Positions 42,301 to 49,096 of a stretch of 64,000 nt of DNA are shown piece by piece. The stretch is from Victivallaceae bacterium (GTDB lineage Bacteria; Verrucomicrobiota; Lentisphaeria; Victivallales; Victivallaceae): contig JAKSOF010000009.1 of the NCBI GenBank assembly GCA_024405735.1, positions 40,843-104,842 on the forward strand, given 5' to 3'. The notes beneath the pieces were generated by a model. That model saw only the letters and a list, made by a program, of their open reading frames with translations. It was not told where the DNA came from and did not search any database. How positions within the stretch are numbered: position 1 is the first letter of the stretch; the number at the start of each line of letters is the position of its first letter. Made by a program: the position numbers and the translations under genes.

Positions 42301-42846
42301 GTAATCTACCTCTCCACGATGCTTATTATGCGCGCAAATAATCGTGGGGATTTTATAGGAACTGGATTCTTTTTGCAAGCCATCGTCAAGCAGTTTTTTT
42401 AGGCCATCGTGCGTAAAAATCCCGTGGTTGTTGTTTAAGACATAAAGTTGATCTACCCAAAAATTTTTCGGCGGGATTGGATAGAGAAACATGGGGATGA
42501 TCTGCTTCAAAATCGCATAGACTGCTTTGGAGGAGCAACCGGCGACCGTCGCCGATGCTTGTGGAATTCGTAAAAAGGCGGGTATTTTTGTGCTATCCAT
42601 GCCGGTTAGGATAAGTTCCGTAGTCAAATTTTTCCAAATGGATTCCGCTATGCGGATCCCATCCGACTCAAAAGCGTATTGCGAATACAATGCGGCATTC
42701 AATGCTCCGACTGATGTGCCGGAAATGATGCCAGCAGGGGGAAGTTGCCTTTCTGCAAACGCTTTCCAAGCACCGATTTGCCATGCCCCTTTAGCCCCGC
42801 CTCCGGCGAAAACAACCCCATAGCCGTCATTTAAAAAATTTAACAT
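39325..42846 (-). CDS. Patatin-like phospholipase fused to NB-ARC STAND ATPase and TPR-like C-terminus
   Basis: 1173 residues. Patatin domain (about 8-320): oxyanion motif GGGAKG (15-20), nucleophile elbow GTSVG (S45), catalytic Asp in DGGFG (D219). A helical linker follows (about 330-545). NB-ARC: FVGRQKEL (550-557), Walker A GEPGIGKTS (576-584), Walker B PVLLFFDN (D663), RLIASSR sensor (687-693) and an IHRIVR segment (858-863) where NLRs have MHD. The C-terminus (about 930-1170) has TPR-like helices, for example NNMGNQEEAARCFQEAYKIF. This is the order effector-switch-sensor seen in antiviral STANDs and fungal NLRs. Predicted: a trigger opens the ATPase, it oligomerises, and the patatin cuts membrane lipids. 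Defence is inference. DNA is AT-richer than the neighbours. Confidence 0.88.
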   Translation of the reverse strand: MLNFLNDGYGVVFAGGGAKGAWQIGAWKAFAERQLPPAGIISGTSVGALNAALYSQYAFESDGIRIAESIWKNLTTELILTGMDSTKIPAFLRIPQASATVAGCSSKAVYAILKQIIPMFLYPIPPKNFWVDQLYVLNNNHGIFTHDGLKKLLDDGLQKESSSYKIPTIICAHNKHRGEVDYSNIVSFDLDEKKKYLLASTAIPFIFPNVQIHDQLYCDGGFGVDAPLYFEAHHNAVLDNMPIAPLSSSAFNPQKIKTVITFALNPDEPFSFSDPRYCNLDIYPIIPSENLGNPLDFSPESIRNRMDLGYQDAKKWLETAIANSRQTRQLQFSEVEYHRQQALLRELNEKREMLSQVYQQFINVERQEREELSESQQARETYVGKHPDIHIGTNKPFLLPEEFSANDDDICKQSRDFIEDACNASKKRIQLVRYEEIFGNLPKIPLWKRLFSLKARKSALQRENIFSQNIRSIGFLVNALMKGLNLFSAKLNRTQRDLIKSLIASCNTEFQNTINIINITRQGGRERCLFGKNDGKKLGFTNFQRCSSRFVGRQKELQKLREIILSSNDIIPVIWGEPGIGKTSLIYKLAETCQDDFPGGRFFIPSENCRSIPDAVNTLLNDPKVLQFFNLSENDKSLDCEANFQLIKQRLLALGKPVLLFFDNVSDPAMLRDAFQYFSDGGNERIRLIASSRCGIVSNGVGDYLQLFPLSGMGKEDALALLGVQDTTDETERHYAEKIYSLLQGNVLAMSLVCNMISNFPPFQKDKYKQVHNTLMKKPQQAELFSLGTLVKSTLENLSPQAMRFAEFAALCPPDYIPLTWIRKMMNLNDENDFQNIIFELWKYCVLDPDADLEYARIHRIVRAGIQSGNAEHRRFNAIEFSNFIAREIQTKGINTKETMVFSDMMFDWQQNDLQGHTLSVFFSLNLYHDLLYYITVYQFVESAEKVFQNMGSVIASVENPILRKKYDASFQIFSGFVQKSQNNFPKAVSCFQQAINLRKEIFGNLSVLTALPISYLASVYNNMGNQEEAARCFQEAYKIFQAERPYKLQDPDSCVEFEAMAIFYIQYADFLFTTHHIPEAEKSLRTATAYAAWGAYWGRPSKTAIASSLLLGNCTYHLGVYYKKRNVCLSFEDRWLARHYFTWSKRIFQLLSTADHPHENIGKIEQLLAELQ

Positions 42847-43572
42847 AATACACCATCTTATTTTAAAAATTATTTCAATTTTTCATTGATAGAATTAGGT
42901 AGTGTCCGATATTTTGCGCACATTTGTTTCTGACTGATTGCAGAACCACGTGCATTGGCGAAGCCGAAACAAACCGACCGACCGGGAAGCTCCGGAGGAG
43001 CAGGTCGGTTTGTGAAGGCGGAGCCTTTCCTCCTCTTACTTTACACCCTTTCCGTACAGTTTGCAAGCATTAATGCCTTGTCGAGTTCCTCATTTCGTTG
43101 TGGAAATGTGACGGTTCCTCATTCCGACCAGCATTATAGCCGAATAACGACCAGAGGTCGTTGGTAGATGTTTTGCGACAACACTGAACAATATTCGTTG
43201 CCTTCGCATCGGGAAAGGAATCGCCGATCACATTGTGAAGTCCGAAATTTTTATCTGGAATAATTAATTAGCGGACACCTTTCACTTTTGGGTAACATAA
43301 AAAACTGCTCCACGCTAATGTTTGGAGAAATACCCAAAAACATATGGATATGATTTGCTCATGCTTCTGCCTCGATTATCTGCGTTGTTCTGTTCACACA
43401 GTTGACGAAGGATTATTCCTATATCGCTTTTCAACTCTATATACATATTGTAATAATGGTTGGTGATCCTTAGTTACTATAATCCCATGGAGGCTTTTTC
43501 TTCTCGCTTGTATTTAAAGATTTCGGCTACTCACCGGCTGCGCCGATGTTTTTTTTGCCCCGCGGGCGGAAC
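42847..43572. other. AT-rich non-coding region upstream of the patatin-STAND gene
   Basis: About 720 bases without a credible gene. It contains AAACCGACC/GGTCGGTTT (42971-42979 and 43003-43011) and ACGACC/GGTCGT (43147-43161) hairpins. GTGTCCG near 42902 and its complement CGGACAC near 43272 could be decayed mobile-element ends. A 14-mer CCACGCTAATGTTT near 43310 recurs near 63733. No convincing promoter for the STAND gene was recognised. Probably acquired DNA. Confidence 0.45.
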
Positions 43573-43603
43573 AAAAAAGCGGGCAGGATCTCTCCTGCCC
43601 GCT
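43573..43603 (-). terminator. Rho-independent terminator of the prepilin gene at 43627
   Basis: On the minus strand a perfect 11-bp stem AGCGGGCAGGA/TCCTGCCCGCT with a 4-base loop is followed by a T-run. Confidence 0.9.
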
Positions 43604-43626
43604 GAAATCGCAAATTTATTCCGGTT

Positions 43627-44355
43627 TTAGTTGCCGCTCTGTTTCGCCGCATCCTTGCTGAATTCATTCGGATAGACATAATTTTCCTTGTCGTTTTCGT
43701 CCGGATAACCGGCGTTTTCCCTGGAAAACCACTTGTCTTTGCGCCCCTCATAGCCTTTCGTACTGCAGTCAAGTTTGAGGATGAGACCGTAGTCCTTGTG
43801 ATTCGGCTGGCGTTGGGTCGGAGTCTTGTCGTAATCGACCACACCGGTGAAGTCGGCGGCAACGCCCGAATCCGGACCGCCGTCGATCTGCGAATTTCCG
43901 CTGATCAATCCCCACGGATTATACGCATAGGTCAAGTTGCGCTTTTTATCTTTGCTGGCTGTGATTTCACCGTAATCCAAATACTGCTCGTCGTTGCCCT
44001 TGTTGTCCGCATTAAGACGGATCGCCGTCGTCGGGCAGACGTAGATTTTGGGAGTCCGCAACGTATACCAATAGAGAATATCGAGCGCCGGAGTCGTCTT
44101 GGGATCATCAAGCTCCATCGCCGTATAGTTATCGACATCAGGATTGCCTTTCGCACCGCCTTTCGCCGGCAGACTGCCGCCATAACTGTCCGCGTAGATC
44201 AGCAAACTCTGCCCGATGTTGCGCAGATTGCTCATGCAGTTCGCCTGATTGGCTTTTTCCCGTGCGGTACCGAGCGCCGGGATCAGCAATGACGCCAAGA
44301 TACCGATGATGGCGATCACGACCAGAAGTTCGATCAACGTAAAACTTTTTTTCAT
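43627..44355 (-). CDS. Type II prepilin-like protein
   Basis: 242 residues; the start at 44355 follows GAGGG. The leader KKS and helix [20 protein letters not shown] are followed by [21 protein letters not shown], typical of the DUF1559/pseudopilin groups of PVC bacteria. The remainder is polar, with PKIYVCPT and many Asp/Asn/Gly residues. It is an isolated gene with its own promoter and strong terminator. Third prepilin-like gene in the window; no assembly genes nearby. Confidence 0.85.
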   Translation of the reverse strand: MKKSFTLIELLVVIAIIGILASLLIPALGTAREKANQANCMSNLRNIGQSLLIYADSYGGSLPAKGGAKGNPDVDNYTAMELDDPKTTPALDILYWYTLRTPKIYVCPTTAIRLNADNKGNDEQYLDYGEITASKDKKRNLTYAYNPWGLISGNSQIDGGPDSGVAADFTGVVDYDKTPTQRQPNHKDYGLILKLDCSTKGYEGRKDKWFSRENAGYPDENDKENYVYPNEFSKDAAKQSGN

Positions 44356-44412
44356 AGTAAAACCCTCGATTTTTCCGCGCAAGCGGCGATTTGAAATTGT
44401 GGATACATTAAT

Positions 44413-44441
44413 AGTATACAGCACGACAAACTTTTTTTCAA
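44413..44441 (-). promoter_or_regulatory. Promoter of the prepilin gene at 43627
   Basis: TTGAAA and TATACT with a 17-base spacer. Confidence 0.6.
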
Positions 44442-44470
44442 CCGGCTTTTAAAAAAATCTCCGATTTATT

Positions 44471-45439
44471 TCAATTATCCGCTTCTTTTCTGCCGATGAC
44501 GCGGTCGATGAAATAACGCGGACGCGCCCGGACGTCGGTGTAGATCCGCCCGATATATTCCCCGATGATGCCGATGCCGATCATCTGGATCCCGACAAAG
44601 ATGAAACTGATGGCAAAGAGCGTAAAGATACCGGCGTTGCCCCATTCGTTACCGCCCGGACAGAAGCGGCGGATCAGAATGTAAAGGCTCAAGAGGAAAC
44701 CGCTTGCCGCCGCCAAAAGCCCGAAATATGTCAAAATGCGCAAAGGCAGCGTCGTCATGCAGGTCAGCAGATTGAACTGCAAATTGATCAGTTTCCAGAC
44801 CGAGTATTTCGATTCACCGACCGTGCGCGCGGCGTGCGCCACCGGGATCTCGCAGGTCTTGCGGGCGAAACTGTTGCCCAGCACGGGAATGAAGGTCGAG
44901 CGTTCATTGCACTGCAGCATCGCGTCCACGATCGGCCGCCGGTAGGCGCGGAGCATGCAACCGTAATCCTGCATATCCACCCCGGTCGCCTGACGCGCGG
45001 CGCAGTTGACGATTTTGGAGCAGAAACGGCGGAAAAAAGTATCGCGGCGGTTCTGCCGGATCGTCCCGACGACGTCGTTGCCCTCCTCGGCGGCGGCGAT
45101 CAAATTGGGGATCTCCTCCGGCGGATTCTGCAAATCGGCGTCCAGCGTGATGACGAGATCGCCGCGCACCTGCGAAAAACCCGCCATGATCGCGTTGTGC
45201 TGACCGTAATTGCGGTTGAGCAAAACGGCGATCACCTGATCGGGACGCGCCTCGGCGGCGCGGACGATTTTTTCCGCGGAATCGTCACTGCTGCCGTCGT
45301 CGATCAAAATAAATTCAAACCGGCGTCCGGTGCCGTCGAGTACGGCAAGCGTGCGTTTCAGCAATTCGTCGAGACACCCGGATTCATTGTAGACCGGAAT
45401 GACGACGGAAATAAACTCAAGACGTTTGGCTGTTTCCAT
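44471..45439 (-). CDS. ArnC-like family 2 glycosyltransferase acting on undecaprenyl phosphate
   Basis: 322 residues. The GT2 domain (about 1-230) has VVIPVYNESGCL, LIDDGSSDDS and the DxD-type TLDADLQNPPEE. Two C-terminal transmembrane segments (about 235-300) and GEYIGRIYTDVRARPRY are typical of ArnC/DPMS-like enzymes. It would transfer a sugar from UDP to a polyprenyl phosphate on the inner face of the membrane. It follows an ArnT-like and an ArnB-like gene, so the sugar may be 4-amino-4-deoxyarabinose or a relative; this is inference. Confidence 0.85.
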   Translation of the reverse strand: METAKRLEFISVVIPVYNESGCLDELLKRTLAVLDGTGRRFEFILIDDGSSDDSAEKIVRAAEARPDQVIAVLLNRNYGQHNAIMAGFSQVRGDLVITLDADLQNPPEEIPNLIAAAEEGNDVVGTIRQNRRDTFFRRFCSKIVNCAARQATGVDMQDYGCMLRAYRRPIVDAMLQCNERSTFIPVLGNSFARKTCEIPVAHAARTVGESKYSVWKLINLQFNLLTCMTTLPLRILTYFGLLAAASGFLLSLYILIRRFCPGGNEWGNAGIFTLFAISFIFVGIQMIGIGIIGEYIGRIYTDVRARPRYFIDRVIGRKEADN

Positions 45440-45445
45440 TTCGGG

Positions 45446-47146
45446 TTATTCCTCCTTGTTGGAAGTTGAATTTTCTTCTTTTTTCACCACCGTGTTGCCG
45501 TAATAAAGCGTCAGACGTTTTTCGTGATTGCGGAAAGCCGGTAACTTTTCCTGCGCCGACGGCGAATCCCACCACAAACTGAAATCGGCGGCGACCGTCG
45601 CGATTTCCATTTGCTGTGCGGCGTCGGCATCCGCGATCACGGCGACAAAACCCTCGTTGTTGCGCGTGAGAAACTCGCGCAATGCCCTGATACGCTCCTC
45701 TTTGCCGGAGCAACGGAGCCGACGATCGGTATTGCTGTAAAAGAGCACGGCGGCATCCGGTTTTTCGCCATAATATAAAATAGCCGATTCCGGCAGATTT
45801 TTCAACGGCGATTGCAAATGGTTTAAAATAAATTCGCGTCCGCTCCGGAAACCGGCAAGATTCGGACGGATCACGCAGATCGCCGCCGCCGTCAGCGTCA
45901 ACGCGGCGAGCACGGTGCCGCCGCAACGTTTCGGCAAAGCGAAACGCGCCGCCGCCGCCCGGTCAAAAAGCAAAAAGATTTGCGCGAGCAATCCCGCCGC
46001 CGGAACCGCGAACAAAACCGAATTCGGCATATCGAGTTTAAAAAGCGCTTTCCAGATCGGGATCACGATGACCGATGCGACGGCAACTGCGCCCGTGACC
46101 ATGGCAAGATAACGCACCAGCGTATCGACGGCGATTTCCGTTTTGCCCAAGCTGTCCTCTTCGGAAAGCGTCGCCGCCATCAGGATCGTCAGCACCGGCG
46201 CGAGAAAAATCATCCGCCGCCAGTTTTCCGCCGCCGGGATCAGCGAAATCAGCCACACCGCCAGTACGGCAAGGGTAAAAAAACGGAAATTCTTTTCCTG
46301 TTTCCGGATCGCGCCGAGATTCCGGATCATCACGGAAATCCCCCACAAACTCCACGGAAAAACGATCCTCAAGCCGTCGAAACAAACGGCGCGCACTCCG
46401 TGCCGCATCCACTTTTCCGCGACTGCGGAAAGATCCGGCGGCAATACGCCGTAATTTCGCAAAAGGTACGCCGCCGCGCCGAAACCGATGACGGAAAGAC
46501 TCCAGGCGAGCCACTTGGGCTTGCGGCGCGGCGCGTCGGAATTTCCGGCAAAGGAAAGGATGATCGCGGTCACCAGCGGCGGTAACGCCGCGTAAAACGT
46601 ACCGAAAAGCGTTGCCAGCAACAAAAGCGACATAAATGCCACGGGACGAAACGTGTTTTTTTTCTTTCCCGACAGCAGGATGTAAACCGCCCATACGCCG
46701 CACGCCGCCGCCGGGATCGCGTCGAGAAAAAGGCGCGACAAATAGAGAAAAGCGCCGCATCCCAAAAGCAGGACCCCGGCAAAAAGCGCGACGCGGCGGC
46801 TGAAAAAGAGTTTGCCGAGCGCGACCGTACCGGCGAGCAACACCCCGCCGTTCAGTGCGACGACCAGACGGAGCGTCCACTCGGAAACGCCGAAAAGTTT
46901 ACCGGCAAGGACACCTTCCCACAGAAGCGGCACCGGGACATTGTAAACGATTTCCCGGTTGAAAACCGGAATGAGGCAATTGGACTGAGTGACCATTTCG
47001 CGTACCGCTTCCGCGAAAAAGGCTTCGTGCCCCCACCAGGCGTCGCATCCGGTAAAAACGACGAGGCAAATCAGTGCCGCGCCCCAGAAAATATATTCGT
47101 TGCGCTGTAACTCGTCGGTCGCGACCTTGTTTTCCGCGTAGAGCAT
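45446..47146 (-). CDS. ArnT-like membrane glycosyltransferase (GT-C/PMT fold)
   Basis: 566 residues with a dozen or so hydrophobic helices and a soluble C-terminal domain (about 440-566). The first loop, GHEAFFAEAVREMV, occupies the place of the DEARYAE motif of ArnT/GT83, but the catalytic Asp-Glu is reduced to His-Glu. PLLWEGVLAGKLFGVSEWTLRL is family-like. ArnT moves aminoarabinose from undecaprenyl phosphate to lipid A. Located between ArnB-like and ArnC-like genes, it is the probable final transferase, but the acceptor is not proven. Confidence 0.75.
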   Translation of the reverse strand: MLYAENKVATDELQRNEYIFWGAALICLVVFTGCDAWWGHEAFFAEAVREMVTQSNCLIPVFNREIVYNVPVPLLWEGVLAGKLFGVSEWTLRLVVALNGGVLLAGTVALGKLFFSRRVALFAGVLLLGCGAFLYLSRLFLDAIPAAACGVWAVYILLSGKKKNTFRPVAFMSLLLLATLFGTFYAALPPLVTAIILSFAGNSDAPRRKPKWLAWSLSVIGFGAAAYLLRNYGVLPPDLSAVAEKWMRHGVRAVCFDGLRIVFPWSLWGISVMIRNLGAIRKQEKNFRFFTLAVLAVWLISLIPAAENWRRMIFLAPVLTILMAATLSEEDSLGKTEIAVDTLVRYLAMVTGAVAVASVIVIPIWKALFKLDMPNSVLFAVPAAGLLAQIFLLFDRAAAARFALPKRCGGTVLAALTLTAAAICVIRPNLAGFRSGREFILNHLQSPLKNLPESAILYYGEKPDAAVLFYSNTDRRLRCSGKEERIRALREFLTRNNEGFVAVIADADAAQQMEIATVAADFSLWWDSPSAQEKLPAFRNHEKRLTLYYGNTVVKKEENSTSNKEE

Positions 47147-47149
47147 CAG

Positions 47150-48286
47150 TTACGCCAGGACTTCGCGCGCCGCCGCGACGACGTCGCGGACGTCGTCCTC
47201 CGTCATATCGGGGAAAAGCGGCAACGAAGTGATGTGATCGCTGTTGTATTCGGTATCCGGCAACGTTCCCGGCTGATAGCCGTAGGCTTCACGGTAGTAT
47301 TTCTGCAAATGGGCACAGCGGAAATGCAATCCGGTGCCGATGTTGCGCGCTTTCATTTCCGCCATAAAGGTATTGCGGTCGAGCTTCGGAGAATCGACGC
47401 GCACGATGAAAAGGTGCCACGCGTGAATGAAATCGTAGGCGGGATCGCCGAGCGGACGGATTTCCGGCATATCGGCAAAAAGTTCGCGGTAAAGCATCGC
47501 CAGTTGCGTGCGTTTGGCATTGATCTCGCGCCAGCGTTTCAACTGGTTCAAGCCGAGCGCCGCCTGCATATCGGTCAAGTTGTATTTGAATCCGGGGGAA
47601 ATCACTTCCGCCTGCGGACTGCGCCCGCGGTTCTGACGGTCAAAAGCATCCATCGCGATGCCGTGGAATTTCCAGCGGCGCATCGCCGTTGCGAGCGCCT
47701 CGTCGTCGGTGACGAACATCCCGCCCTCGCCGCAGGTGATGTTTTTGATCGCGTGAAAGCTGAAAATCGCACTGTGATGTTTACCGATATGCCCGCCTTT
47801 GTAAAAGGTGCCGACGGCGTGCGCGGCATCCTCGACAACGGGAATATCTTTCGCAACCTGGCGGATCGCGTCGAGATCGGCGGGCGCTCCCGCGAAGTGG
47901 ACGGGGACGATCAGTTTCGTCCGCGGCGTGATCGCCGCCGCAACGGCGTCGGGACGCACGAGCAACGTGTCGCGGTCGACTTCGACGAAAATTGGTTTGG
48001 CTCCGGCAAGTTCGATCATATTGGCGATCGAGACCCACGTCATCGACGGCGTAATGACTTCGTCGCCGGGACCGATCTGCATCACTTTGAGCAGCAAATG
48101 CATCGCGGCGGTCGCACTCGAAAGGGCGACCGCATAACGATTGCCGACAAGTCCGGCAAGCGCCGCTTCAAACCCGGCATTGGCGGGACCGTTGGTGATC
48201 CAGCCGGAACGCAACACCTCGCTGACGGCGGCAATATCGCTCTCATTGACGGAGGGGCGGGTAAAAGGCAGAAATTCCTTGCGCAT
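47150..48286 (-). CDS. ArnB-like DegT/DnrJ/EryC1 sugar aminotransferase
   Basis: 378 residues; the ATG at 48286 is preferred over an upstream TTG at 48289, with GAGGAG upstream. PLP-dependent: SSATAAMHLLL, VEDAAHAVGTFYKG, and the Schiff-base lysine in FSFHAIKNITCGEGG. The close match to ArnB (same FHAIKNIT block, RCAHLQKYYRE) suggests UDP-4-keto-pentose as substrate. arnA and arnD-like genes are missing here. Lies 6 bases after mazG. Confidence 0.85.
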   Translation of the reverse strand: MRKEFLPFTRPSVNESDIAAVSEVLRSGWITNGPANAGFEAALAGLVGNRYAVALSSATAAMHLLLKVMQIGPGDEVITPSMTWVSIANMIELAGAKPIFVEVDRDTLLVRPDAVAAAITPRTKLIVPVHFAGAPADLDAIRQVAKDIPVVEDAAHAVGTFYKGGHIGKHHSAIFSFHAIKNITCGEGGMFVTDDEALATAMRRWKFHGIAMDAFDRQNRGRSPQAEVISPGFKYNLTDMQAALGLNQLKRWREINAKRTQLAMLYRELFADMPEIRPLGDPAYDFIHAWHLFIVRVDSPKLDRNTFMAEMKARNIGTGLHFRCAHLQKYYREAYGYQPGTLPDTEYNSDHITSLPLFPDMTEDDVRDVVAAAREVLA

Positions 48287-48292
48287 CAAGAG

Positions 48293-49096
48293 TTACTCCT
48301 CTTTTTTGACTTCGTTCCAAAGGGCATCCATCTCGTCGAGGGTGGAAGTTTCACAACTTTTGCCGCGCGCGGCAAGTTTCTTTTCGACCGCGCGGAAACG
48401 GCGTTCAAATTTGTAATTCGCCTGACGAAGCAATTCCTCGGCGGTATGACCGCCGCGTTTGCGCGTCAGATTGACGACGGCAAAGAGGAGATCGCCGATC
48501 TCCTCGTCGATCGCGGCATCGTCGGCAGTTGTCAGCGCATCGGCGACTTCGCGGCTCTCCTCGGCGACCTTGGCGGCGGCGCCGGAAACGTCGCGCCAGT
48601 CGAAACCCGCCTTGGCGGCGCGGGATTGCAGTTTTTCCGCGCGGTCGAGTGCGGAAAGGCTCTGATCGACTTTATCCATCGCCGATTTCGCCGCCGCGCG
48701 GCCGGGCTCACGCGCCTTGACCTTTTCCCAGAGGGCGAGCACCTCTTCCGGAGTCCCCGCCTGTCCGGAGCCGAAAACGTGTTCATGGCGGCGGATCATT
48801 TTTTCGATGACGTGCGCCCAGACGTCCTCAAGAGAGAATTCCCCTTTTTCCTCGGCGACGGCGACCTGTAAAAAGACATTCATCATCACATCGCCGAGTT
48901 CGTCGAGGATGTGTTCCTTGTCGCCCTGATCGAGCGCTTCGACGAATTCGGCGCATTCGTTGCGCAGACAGCGGCTCAACGTCTGCCGCGTCTGGGCGCG
49001 GTCCCACGGACAGCCGCCCGGTGCGCGCAAACGCTTCAAAAGTCTTAAAAGCGAATCGGCGTCCGCCGAAAAACCGAGCATCAACTCTTTGCCCAT
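48293..49096 (-). CDS. mazG: Nucleoside triphosphate pyrophosphohydrolase MazG
   Basis: 267 residues with two tandem MazG domains. The first has CPWDRAQTRQTL, ECAEFVEAL and LDELGDVMMNVFLQ; the second has KVAEESREVADAL and DEEIGDLLFAVVNL. These EExxD clusters bind Mg2+. MazG hydrolyses abnormal or excess NTPs to NMP and PPi. The start is adjacent to the bamA stop without a gap. Confidence 0.95.
   Translation of the reverse strand: MGKELMLGFSADADSLLRLLKRLRAPGGCPWDRAQTRQTLSRCLRNECAEFVEALDQGDKEHILDELGDVMMNVFLQVAVAEEKGEFSLEDVWAHVIEKMIRRHEHVFGSGQAGTPEEVLALWEKVKAREPGRAAAKSAMDKVDQSLSALDRAEKLQSRAAKAGFDWRDVSGAAAKVAEESREVADALTTADDAAIDEEIGDLLFAVVNLTRKRGGHTAEELLRQANYKFERRFRAVEKKLAARGKSCETSTLDEMDALWNEVKKEE

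Noticed and set aside
42875..43167. Short frames in the AT-rich block upstream of the STAND gene
   Set aside because: Overlapping frames on both strands, composed largely of hairpin arms, with no ribosome site.
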